A DNA stretch of 64,000 bases, taken from the NCBI GenBank assembly GCA_963735955.1, contig CAVTND010000018.1, positions 1 to 64,000 of the forward strand. The letters are read 5' to 3'. Position numbers and translations under genes: made by a program. The notes beneath the pieces were generated by a model. The model was not told the DNA's origin and made no database searches. It worked only from the letters and a program-made list of their open reading frames with translations. Every line of letters begins with the position of its first letter. Position 1 is the stretch's first letter. Below are positions 56,689-64,000 of this stretch, piece by piece. Source of the DNA: CAVTND01 sp963735955 (GTDB taxonomy: Bacteria; Pseudomonadota; Gammaproteobacteria; Burkholderiales; Burkholderiaceae_F).

Positions 56689-57972
56689 CTAGTTTTCGCG
56701 GATGGAGTAGAAGCGCGCGAGCAGGGAGCGCAGTCGCTCGTGCTCGGCGTTGTCGCCGGTTTCGCGCAGCGCGCTCAGCGGGTCGTGCAGGAATTTCGCG
56801 GTAAGTGCCTGTGACAACTGCTCGATCACTTTCTCCGGCGACTCGCCATTGGCCAGCAGACGACGCGCGCGATCGAGTTCAAGCAAGCGCAATGCGTCGG
56901 CACGCTGGCGCAAGTCCTGAATCACCGGCACTGCTCGCCTCGCCTTGACCCAGTCCTCGAAATCACGCACGCGCGACTCGATGATGGCTTCAGCCTGGGC
57001 CACCGCGGCCTGGCGCGTCTCACTGCCGCTGGCGACTATGCGGCCGAGATCATCGACGGTGTGGACGTAGACATCGTCGAGACGCGCCACTTCAGGTTCG
57101 ACGTCACGCGGCACCGCGAGGTCAACGATGAACATCGGCTTGCGCCGGCGCACGCGGATCGCACGCTCGATCATTCCCAGCCCGATGATCGGCAGCGAAC
57201 TGGCGGTGCACGACACGATGATGTCGAAGCGCGCGATCTCGCTCGGCAGATCGCCGAGCTTCAGCGCGTCGGCGTGAAAGCGGTGCGCGAGCACCTGCGC
57301 GCGTTCTACCGTGCGGTTGGCCACCGTCATCGACTTTGGCCGCTGCGCCGCGAAATGCGTGGCGGCGAGCTCGATCATCTCGCCCGCGCCGACGAACAAG
57401 ACATGTTCCCCGGCAAGGTCGCCATAGATGCGCTGGGCCAGTCGCACGGCCGCCGCGGCCATCGAGACCGACTGGGTACCGATTTCGGTCGTGCTGCGAA
57501 CCTCCTTCGCGACCGCGAAGGTACGCTGGAACAGTTGATTGAGCAGCAGTCCGAGGCCGCCTGCCGTGCGCGCCAGCCGCTCGGCTTCCTTCATCTGACC
57601 CAGGATCTGGGGCTCGCCCAGCACCATCGAATCCAACCCGCTGGCGACGCGGAAGGCGTGCCTGACCGCGTTGCCCTCCGGCAGCACGTAGCTGTGCCGT
57701 TCGAGTTCGTCGAGATCCAGTTGCTTCTCACGTGCCACGAATTCGCGCAGTCCGCGCTGAGCGCGTTCCGGTTCGCCGGCGGCGCAATAGAGCTCGGTGC
57801 GGTTGCAGGTCGAAACGATCGCTGCCTCGGTGATCTGGCCAGCGTCAGGCTTTGACAGGGCTTCGCGCAGGCGGCCGATCGCCGCGCCGACTTCGTCGGC
57901 CACGAACGTGACTCGCTCGCGAATCGCGATCGGTGCGGTGGTGTGGTTGAGCCCGAGCGTCAGCAGCTGCAT
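56689..57972 (-). CDS. hemA: Glutamyl-tRNA reductase
   Basis: First step of the C5 heme pathway: reduces glutamyl-tRNA to glutamate semialdehyde with NADPH; 427 residues. The nucleophile is Cys56 in AAIVSTCNRTELYC. Other signatures: GLNHTTAPIAIRE, VASGLDSMVLGEPQILGQMK, the Rossmann motif LFVGAGEMIELAATHF and the C-terminal dimerisation helices. Heads the hemA-prfA-prmC unit found in many proteobacteria. Confidence 0.97.
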   Translation of the reverse strand: MQLLTLGLNHTTAPIAIRERVTFVADEVGAAIGRLREALSKPDAGQITEAAIVSTCNRTELYCAAGEPERAQRGLREFVAREKQLDLDELERHSYVLPEGNAVRHAFRVASGLDSMVLGEPQILGQMKEAERLARTAGGLGLLLNQLFQRTFAVAKEVRSTTEIGTQSVSMAAAAVRLAQRIYGDLAGEHVLFVGAGEMIELAATHFAAQRPKSMTVANRTVERAQVLAHRFHADALKLGDLPSEIARFDIIVSCTASSLPIIGLGMIERAIRVRRRKPMFIVDLAVPRDVEPEVARLDDVYVHTVDDLGRIVASGSETRQAAVAQAEAIIESRVRDFEDWVKARRAVPVIQDLRQRADALRLLELDRARRLLANGESPEKVIEQLSQALTAKFLHDPLSALRETGDNAEHERLRSLLARFYSIREN

Positions 57973-58099
57973 GTGGGGCGCAGGGCGGAATCCGGCCTGC
58001 CCGGCGCGAGCGAATTATAGAGGGCCGCCCCTCTCGGCAATCGGCAAATAGGGATTAGCTTGATGGCGCCGGGGCACCTCAATTGGCTGCCAAAACGTC

Positions 58100-58733
58100 C
58101 TAAATGACCTTTTTTGCAGCCAAAGCATTGACGATTACATCGACGAACTCGGAAATCGTCGTTTGCATCGAATTGCTGGTGGGTGTCGTCGTCGTCGCGC
58201 CCGACCACAGCACCATCTGCTCACGCACATCAAACAGGCGCGTGTCGATCGAGAAGTTCTGGAAGGTCTGCACCGATGGCGCCGTGGCGAACGAGGCGCC
58301 CCACATGCCCGAATAAGCGCCGTAGAAACCGCCCCAGCCGATCGGACCCGGCCCGACGAATCCCGGCGAAATGACAGTCTCGTTGGTCACGGCGATCAGC
58401 TGCGTCATCAGCACGGAGTCGACACCGACTTCCTTGACCGCGCGCTCGACCGCCGCCTGGGGTGCCGGCCCATCGCCGGGCAGCTTGGTATAGGACTGCA
58501 CGGCCTTCACGCCGCGCGCCGACAGCGCCGCGACCATAGCGTCTTCATAGATCCGGCGTGATGTCGTATCGCGAGATATTCCGATGACCATGACGCTCCT
58601 GACGGGAATGACTCTTGCCTGCATTCGGGTTCACCCACTGGGCGTTGAGCTGGGTCGACGCAACGCAGGCTGCCAGCAAGGCTGCGGTGCCACCCGCCAC
58701 CAGAGCTGACCGCAGTGATCCGATTGCGCTCAT
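58100..58733 (-). CDS. Lipoprotein, paralogue 1 (frameshift)
   Basis: ATG 58733 begins a lipoprotein signal (LVAGGTAALLAACVAS, lipobox LAAC), then LNAQWVNPNAGK. The frame breaks near 58610 and resumes as VRSVMVIGISRDTTSRRIYE, KAVQSYTKLPGDGP and a C-terminal FSIDTRLFDVREQMVLWSGA. Same architecture as the next gene, about 40-50 percent similar by eye. It resembles DUF4136-like lipoproteins, but I cannot confirm the family. Function unknown, likely in the outer-membrane periplasmic face. Confidence 0.6.
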
Positions 58734-58791
58734 TCGAACTCCTTGAGGTGCAGTTTCGGGAAGGGCCTCAACTCCGCGCTCGGAACCGAGG

Positions 58792-59463
58792 TCAGATCAC
58801 GCCGTCTTTCGTCATCGTGGTGACGATCAGTTGCACAAACTGATCCATGATCTGCGTGACCGAGTTGTAGCCAAGCGACGTGGTCGTCGCTGCAGACCAC
58901 AACACAACGGCATCACTTGTTTCGAACAGGCGCGTGTCGGCATGGACATTCTCGGTCGTCGTAATCTGCGGCGGAATCGTCGTCGTCATCCACATCGAGT
59001 TGTAGAAGCCGTTGGCCCCGCCCCAGCCCCCGCCCCAGCCGGGGCCTCGCGGGCCGGGTCCCCACCCAGGGCCCCAGGCCGGGCCCATCACCATGCCAGG
59101 CGACACGTTGACCTGCGTCGACACGTTGCTGATCCGTGTGACCATCGCGTGTGAAACCTTGGCCTCGGCAACGACCCGGCGGAGGCGTTGTTCATTGATC
59201 GCTCCTTCTTCCGGGATGTACTGGTACGACGGCAGCGCCTTGATTCCCGTTGCGGAAAGGGCAGCGACCATTCGATCCTCGAAGAGCCGGCGATTGGTCG
59301 AATCACGGACGGCCGCCATGACCAGCACGCTGCGCACGCCCTTCTTGCCGGCGAGGTCCGGACTCACCCATTGCGCATCCATCGTTGTTGCCCGGACTGC
59401 GCAGGCCAGCAAGACGATCGTCGTTGCAATTGCGAGAAGGGCACTGCCCAGGCGCTGAATCAT
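58792..59463 (-). CDS. Lipoprotein, paralogue 2, with Gly/Trp/Pro-rich insert
   Basis: 223 residues with a lipoprotein signal (LLAIATTIVLLACAVR). It shares with its neighbour MDAQWVSPDLAGKKGVRSVL, DSTNRRLFEDRMVAALSATG and a C-terminal VHADTRLFETSDAVVLWSAA. A distinctive central insert reads GPAWGPGWGPGPRGPGWGGG. The tandem position and shared ends indicate duplication. Function unknown. Confidence 0.7.
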   Translation of the reverse strand: MIQRLGSALLAIATTIVLLACAVRATTMDAQWVSPDLAGKKGVRSVLVMAAVRDSTNRRLFEDRMVAALSATGIKALPSYQYIPEEGAINEQRLRRVVAEAKVSHAMVTRISNVSTQVNVSPGMVMGPAWGPGWGPGPRGPGWGGGWGGANGFYNSMWMTTTIPPQITTTENVHADTRLFETSDAVVLWSAATTTSLGYNSVTQIMDQFVQLIVTTMTKDGVI

Positions 59464-59480
59464 TGTTTAACTCCTGATCG

Positions 59481-60520
59481 TCATCGGCGCGAAGCCGTCG
59501 GGAAGATGGCGGAATCGCGTTTGGTGTCGGGCCGGTCCACCCCATCGGACCTATCCACCCCACGGTCCGTATCGTAGCGGCCCAGGCGCACCTGCGTGTT
59601 GCCGGGTCTCAGGTGTCGCATCGACGGCATGACGAGCACTGTGTCGTCATACGGCGCGCGCCAGACCGTATCGCCATCCTGGGCGATCGGCGTGCCGGCG
59701 CGCGGGATCACGCCGAGGCCCTCGATCGGCACGAGGAAGCGAAAGTTGATCGACTGCGCGACCACTGGTTCGGTCACGCGGATCACGCGCTGCTGCGCCG
59801 GCGAGCTCGACTGAAAGCCGAGCGCGAATCGACTCCAGGTCAATGCTGCCCGTGGCAGCCAGAAACCGCAGCAGGCAGTCACGCGCCACATCGACCGCTC
59901 GCTGTCTCCCAGTGCTGCCCGCATTCGATCAGGACGGATTGATGGGGCCGCGCCGGATCATTGAACGCGCCGCGGTCACGCATGCGCAGACCTGCCGGAT
60001 GCCCGGTATCGATCAGCAGATCGACCGGCAGCCCGATCCGTCGTGCCAGCGCGAGGTGCTTGTCGAGCATGCCGCAGACCATGATCGGCCGACACGGTTC
60101 ATGCATCGAGTGGATGTCGAGCAGGAAGTCCGCGCGGTCGACAAACGGCCGCAGGGCACGCGCGCGCCGCAATTCGACCGATTCGCGCCGGCCATCGAGT
60201 ACCGCGTCGGCCCAGACCCGGTTGTAGTCCTCGTCTACAAATCGCGCGACGTCTGGATCGTCAAAATCGAAACGGGCAAAGGCCTCGATATTGGCAAACA
60301 CGGCGATCAGTTTGCCGGCGATCGGACGCTGGCCCGAGCGCAGGAATTCAACCAGCGCAATCGCACCGCAGATTTCGTTGCCATGGGTAAGCGCCTGCAC
60401 CAGCACGGTCGGACCCGGCCGGCCCGAATCGAGCACATGCACATAGTCGACTCCGGCGTTGCCATGCCGGTGCGGTGCGAGATCGGGCGGGGAGATCTCG
60501 ATCGGATAGTGCTCTGTCAT
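59481..60520 (-). CDS. Succinylglutamate desuccinylase/aspartoacylase-family zinc hydrolase (frameshifted)
   Basis: M14-type deacylase. From ATG 60520: VHVLDSGRPGPTVLVQALTH, Zn-binding HGNEICG, then RFVDEDYNRVWADAVLDGR, FLLDIHSMHEPCRP with the third ligand, and VLIECGQHWE. Two frame changes near 59900 and 59800 interrupt it. The C-terminal beta domain resumes as VIRVTEPVVAQSINFRFLVP and GDTVWRAPYDDTVLVMPS, ending at 59481. Its start overlaps the amidohydrolase stop by four bases, suggesting a two-gene unit acting on N-acylated amino acids. Confidence 0.7.
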
Positions 60521-61365
60521 GCCCGATTCCCGATGTAGTCCCTGATGGCTTCGATCATCTGCGTCAGCTGCGCCTGCAGGGACGCAAAGCCGGTGTGCGG
60601 CGCGCGCCGAGCCTCGTCCATGTACAGACGCTTGTTGATTTCCACCTGCAGGCTGTGCCGACCGCGCGCCGGATCCGAGTAGGCGCGCACCAGTTCGACC
60701 CCTTTGTAGGGATCGTTGACACGCACATCGAATCCGAGCGCGACCAGAGTAGTACGCACGAACTCGGTGAATCGGGGATCGCAGCTCGTACCGTCGCGGT
60801 CGCCGAGCACGAAGTCCGCGCGTGCCGAGCCTGCGCCACCTTCGCCCATCGAACCCGCGACCGCGTTCATCGAGTGACAGTTCAGGTGGTACACGGTCCC
60901 GAAGCGGGCGTGCGTCGAGTCGAGAAGCTCGATCAACGCTCGATGGTAGGGTGCATGGCAGCGCTGAATGCGAGACTGAATTTCTTCAACGCGCAGGCGC
61001 CGGCCATAGATCGGGCGCCCGTCATCGAGCGTGCGCCAGACCAGCGACTTGCCGATCGCGGCCTTGCCGCTCGGCCGGTATTCGTGCGGCCAGTGCCTGC
61101 CTTCGATCAGGTCGAGATCGATGTCGCCGTGATGGCGATTGGGGTCGAGATAGGTGCGGGGAAAGTTCGCGGCCAGCAGGGGAACTCCGAACTCGGTAGC
61201 CGGGCGATACAACTCATCGACAAAGCAGTCTTCGCCGTCGCGCAGATCGAACTCGGACACGATGGCGTCGAAGTCGGCGGGAAAATCGAAGCCCGAGTGT
61301 GGCGAATCGAGCACCAGCGGCGCGCTGGGTGCGGCCGGTCCGTGCAAAGTGAACGCGCGTCTCAT
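60517..61365 (-). CDS. N-formylglutamate amidohydrolase
   Basis: 282 residues from ATG 61365 (MRRAFTLHGP). Family motifs: LVLDSPHSGFDFPADFD, ANFPRTYLDPNRHHGDID, CHAPYHRALIELLDSTHARF, VYHLNCHSMNAVAGSMG and LQVEINKRLYMDE. It hydrolyses N-formylglutamate or a related N-formyl amino acid. No other hut genes are present, so a role in histidine catabolism is not shown. Coupled to the downstream deacylase. Confidence 0.88.
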   Translation of the reverse strand: MRRAFTLHGPAAPSAPLVLDSPHSGFDFPADFDAIVSEFDLRDGEDCFVDELYRPATEFGVPLLAANFPRTYLDPNRHHGDIDLDLIEGRHWPHEYRPSGKAAIGKSLVWRTLDDGRPIYGRRLRVEEIQSRIQRCHAPYHRALIELLDSTHARFGTVYHLNCHSMNAVAGSMGEGGAGSARADFVLGDRDGTSCDPRFTEFVRTTLVALGFDVRVNDPYKGVELVRAYSDPARGRHSLQVEINKRLYMDEARRAPHTGFASLQAQLTQMIEAIRDYIGNRA

Positions 61366-61512
61366 CGTCAGTCGTTCCGGTGACAGGCCGACAGGTGCTC
61401 GAGCGCGATTGCGCGCAACGCCTGCTAGCTTAGCGAACCCGGTCCTGCTCCCTGCCATTGGGCTAAGATTTCGGTTGAAGTCGACCCAACTGTGAATGGC
61501 CTGGAGCCAAGC

Positions 61513-61866
61513 ATGAATTCAGCGCTGAAAGCACTTGTTCAGTGGTCCTGCGTTGCGGCTGTCGTGTTGGCCGCAAGTGCGCCATCGCTGGCGCAGAGAC
61601 GCGAGGAGCCGATCCTTCCGCGCAACCAGACTGGTGGCGTGGGACAGGCGGTTCCGAATGGTGTCTACCAGGTCGTGTCGGTCGATTCGTATAACCGTGC
61701 GGTGCAGATGCAGCCGAGCAACGGCCCGCCATTTACCGTTTACGTCGACGACGGCGTCTACGATCTTTCCAAACTCAAGCCAGGTGCCATGGTTCAGGTG
61801 AACTTCCTGGTGCCGGACGGGACGAGCAACAAGCTGAAGGCCGCGAATATCTGGCCGGCCCAGTGA
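61513..61866 (+). CDS. Small secreted protein of unknown function
   Basis: 117 residues: signal peptide (WSCVAAVVLAASAPSLAQ), then a compact beta-rich domain VPNGVYQVVSVDSYNRAVQM and FTVYVDDGVYDLSKLKPGAM. GGAGCCAAGC precedes ATG 61513. TAAGAT near 61470 could be a -10 box. No family recognised; periplasmic location inferred. Confidence 0.6.
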   Translation: MNSALKALVQWSCVAAVVLAASAPSLAQRREEPILPRNQTGGVGQAVPNGVYQVVSVDSYNRAVQMQPSNGPPFTVYVDDGVYDLSKLKPGAMVQVNFLVPDGTSNKLKAANIWPAQ

Positions 61867-61996
61867 ATCGAGGCGCAAGCGCCTGGAGCTTGGGCAAACA
61901 CCGATTCAATCTTGAGTCGGGCACCGACGGCCGCAATTCGTTGCGAGCTCTTCCGCAAGGCGCGCGCATTATTCATGGCGATCAGCGCAGCTCGGC

Positions 61997-62002
61997 TATA
62001 CT
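61997..62002 (+). promoter_or_regulatory. Probable -10 element of tRNA-Phe
   Basis: TATACT lies 44 bases upstream of the mature tRNA 5' end. A weak TTCATG occurs 19 bases further upstream. Confidence 0.4.
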
Positions 62003-62046
62003 TCGCGCCCTTCGCGATGGCCTCAACCGCCGTCCAGCAATGCCCA

Positions 62047-62122
<76 letters not shown>

Positions 62123-62314
62123 AGATTTCCACGAGCGCAGCGAGTGATGCGTTTTGCCCCATAAATTTGGCCAACTGGCCACGTTATGGTGGTAGGTGGA
62201 AGCTCGCTGGGGGTCTTGAGCCGGCCAACAACTGCCTGTTCGGTGCTGACCCGACGGGGATGAAAGCGGGCACAGGTGCGTGAAGGTGAACGGCAGGCTT
62301 AGCTGCGACGAAGG

Positions 62315-62752
62315 ATGAGACTTTGGACTCTTCATCCCAAGTACCTCGATGCGCAGGGCCTCGTGGCACTCTGGCGCGAGGCGCTCTTGGCTCGGGCGGT
62401 CCTTCGCGGGGAAACAAGGGGCTATAGGCATCACCCGCAGCTTTATCGCTTCAAGGCCCATTCCGCACCGCGTACGGCGATCAATGTCTACCTGGCTTCG
62501 GTGCTCGTAGAGGCAACCGTACGCGGCTATTCATTCAATCGAACCAAAGTGGGTCCGATTCGCGGGCAGGTTCAAATCTTTGGCACTGTTGGTCAGCTGC
62601 AGTACGAGTGGCAGCATCTTCTGGCAAAGCTAAAGTCGCGTAGTCCTTCGTGTCATCGCCGGTGGCGCGGTGTGCAGCTACCCGAACCTCATCCCCTGTT
62701 TCAGATCAGGCCTGGCGGGGTTGAGCCATGGGAGCGCACGACTCGGCCATAA
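62315..62752 (+). CDS. Pyrimidine-dimer DNA glycosylase (endonuclease V-like)
   Basis: 145-residue member of the T4 endonuclease V-like family that excises UV-induced pyrimidine dimers. Conserved: MRLWTLHPKYLDAQGLVALW, LRGETRGYRHHPQLYRFKAH, YEWQHLLAKLKSRSPSCHRR and a C-terminal PHPLFQIRPGGVEPWE. The length is normal and the frame intact. It lies between the tRNA-Phe and a partial copy of that tRNA's 3' end, so it may be cargo of a small integrated segment. Confidence 0.85.
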   Translation: MRLWTLHPKYLDAQGLVALWREALLARAVLRGETRGYRHHPQLYRFKAHSAPRTAINVYLASVLVEATVRGYSFNRTKVGPIRGQVQIFGTVGQLQYEWQHLLAKLKSRSPSCHRRWRGVQLPEPHPLFQIRPGGVEPWERTTRP

Positions 62753-62914
62753 CCTGCCATCCAGCACCGGCTTTCAGCAAGCGCGAAGCGGACATCTCTA
62801 ATGCACTCCGCCGGCCGATTAGGTCAACCATTAAGTGTCCGTTTCTGGGTGTCGTCGTAACGACGGCTTTCGGCAAGCGCTGATAACCGTATGGGTCGTT
62901 GGGGTGGCAATTCG

Positions 62915-62977
62915 ACCAAGATTTCGCGAACAAAGCGAGCAAAATCAGCCAAGGGCGATTTCGCCCTTGGCAACCAA
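62915..62977 (+). repeat. Partial copies of the tRNA-Phe 3' end and its downstream flank (candidate att site)
   Basis: 62956-62977 matches the tRNA-Phe 3' end (62102-62123) at 20 of 22 positions, including CGCCCTTGGC and ACCAA. Just upstream, 62915-62925 repeats the 11 bases ACCAAGATTTC that span the tRNA end and its flank (62119-62129). 62949-62971 also folds as a hairpin (GCCAAGGGCG/CGCCCTTGGC). Confidence 0.55.
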
Positions 62978-63021
62978 CACTATCGTCCAGCCAGCGCGCG
63001 CTCCGGTCAGGATTGAATCGT

Positions 63022-64000
63022 ATGACGCAGAACGCGAGTCCTGACGTTGCCGTTGTCGGCGCCGGAATACCGGGGCTCGCCGTTGCGCTCGGAGTTGCGC
63101 AACAAGGACTGCATGTCGCCCTGATCGGTCCGCCGACACGAGCTTTTGTGCCGTCGGCCGCGCAGGTCTTTGATCCGCGCATTTATGCGGTTTCGCCCGG
63201 CAGCATTGCGCTGTTGAATCGCCTCGGGGTATGGCCTCGTGTTGACGCTGCGCGCACTTCGGACGTCGAGCGGATGCGGGTGTTCGGTGATGACGGCGAA
63301 GAGCTCAGTTTCGACGCTTACGCTGCCACGGTTGAACGGCTGGCCACGATAGTCGAAGAAGCGGAACTGCTGCGCGTGCTCGATACCGCGTCCGAGTATC
63401 AGCCCACGCTTCAGCGCAAGGAATCACCCATGGTCGCGCTGCAGCCGGGCGCCGACAACGCCGCGCGCGTCACGCTTGAAGATGGCAGCGTGCTTGACGC
63501 GAGATTAGTTATCGGCGCTGACGGTGCTGCCTCGGCGGTGCGGGCTGCCATGGGACTTAATGCCGAAACGACCCTGTACGGTCAAACGGCAGTGGTGGCA
63601 AATTTCGCATGCGAACGGCCGCACCTGAATACAGCCTGGCAATGGTTTTGCGATGAAGGGGTGGTTGCCCTGCTGCCCTTGCCGGGCGAGCACGTTTCGC
63701 TGGTCTGGTCGGCGCCTGATTCACTGGCGCAGGAGCTGGCCGAGCTTGCGCCCGACGCATTGGCGGCGCGCGTCACCGAACGCGTACGTGGCGTGCTCGG
63801 CGAACTGCAGGCAGTGGGCACGCAGCAGCGCTTCGGCCTGCGGCTGATGACGGTCGATCGCCTGATCGGTCGACGTATGGCACTGGTTGGTGATGCCGCG
63901 CACGTGATCCACCCGCTCGCTGGCCAGGGCCTGAATCTCGGACTGCAGGACGTCGCGCTGCTGCTCGACGTGGTACGCGCGCGCGAAGCGTTTCGTGATC
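63022..64000 (+). CDS. UbiH/UbiF-family FAD-dependent hydroxylase (partial, runs off the right edge)
   Basis: Flavoprotein monooxygenase of the ubiquinone-biosynthesis hydroxylase family; 326 codons visible. The FAD dinucleotide motif is VAVVGAGIPGLAVALGVAQQ, where family members usually have GAGIVG. The second FAD motif is LVIGADGAASAVR and the third LVGDAAHVIHPLAGQGLNLG. ATG 63022 was chosen because it lies directly before the FAD motif. It should hydroxylate the ubiquinone ring; which carbon cannot be told. Confidence 0.85.
   Translation, partial: MTQNASPDVAVVGAGIPGLAVALGVAQQGLHVALIGPPTRAFVPSAAQVFDPRIYAVSPGSIALLNRLGVWPRVDAARTSDVERMRVFGDDGEELSFDAYAATVERLATIVEEAELLRVLDTASEYQPTLQRKESPMVALQPGADNAARVTLEDGSVLDARLVIGADGAASAVRAAMGLNAETTLYGQTAVVANFACERPHLNTAWQWFCDEGVVALLPLPGEHVSLVWSAPDSLAQELAELAPDALAARVTERVRGVLGELQAVGTQQRFGLRLMTVDRLIGRRMALVGDAAHVIHPLAGQGLNLGLQDVALLLDVVRAREAFRD

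Overview
The window reads as a chromosomal segment of a GC-rich betaproteobacterium. The evidence is gene order: mlaFED-mlaA-mlaCB, a short-form hisG his cluster running into hinT-tatABC, petABC-sspAB, and hemA-prfA-prmC beside grxD and ubiX are all typical of Burkholderiales/Rhodocyclales-like genomes. I cannot place it more finely from sequence alone. The strain is probably aerobic (cytochrome bc1, AlkB, PQQ-dependent alcohol dehydrogenase).

Layout. 1-4.9 kb: the end of gltB and all of gltD, both frameshifted, then a 72-bp duplication of the gltD 3' end, a broken thioesterase, a solute-binding protein and the stump of a lytic-transglycosylase-like gene. 4.9-11 kb: the Mla lipid-transport operon, an ABC exporter pair and ibaG. 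11.1-20.5 kb: murA and the whole histidine pathway, interrupted by a long hairpin repeat between hisB and hisH and by an opposed thioredoxin-fold gene between hisA and hisF. 20.5-29.5 kb: hinT, tatABC, a Sel1 protein, a DegS-like protease, mscL, petABC, sspA and sspB. A tRNA-Thr at 29.5 kb marks the start of a less GC-rich accessory stretch (to about 33.4 kb) with a DUF4238 protein and a secreted trypsin-like protease.

33.4-52.6 kb is a catabolic locus: alkane monooxygenase, rubredoxin, aldehyde dehydrogenase, dienoyl-CoA reductase and isomerase, acyl-CoA dehydrogenase, wax ester synthase, acyl-CoA synthetase, sulfatase, an alpha/beta hydrolase, a large AlkS/MalT-type LuxR regulator and a PQQ quinohemoprotein alcohol dehydrogenase. 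Together they give a route from alkane or alkyl alcohol to acyl-CoA, beta-oxidation and wax ester storage. Five intergenic regions in this locus carry the same C-run/G-run dyad 55-125 bp upstream of a start codon, with a -10-like hexamer 22-24 bp beyond it. This is a candidate operator for the regulator and the most interesting signal I found.

52.7-64 kb returns to core genes (ubiX, grxD, prmC, prfA, hemA) with a 270-bp MITE-like element, a pair of paralogous lipoproteins, an N-formylglutamate amidohydrolase gene pair, and a tRNA-Phe whose 3' end is partly copied about 850 bp downstream, enclosing a pyrimidine-dimer glycosylase gene. A UbiH-type hydroxylase runs off the right edge.

Caution: at least a dozen genes carry frameshifts. 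They are concentrated at 0-3.5 kb and 42.6-45.7 kb and absent from long core stretches. Some hit genes expected to be functional (gltB, gltD, sspA), so consensus errors are as likely as true decay.
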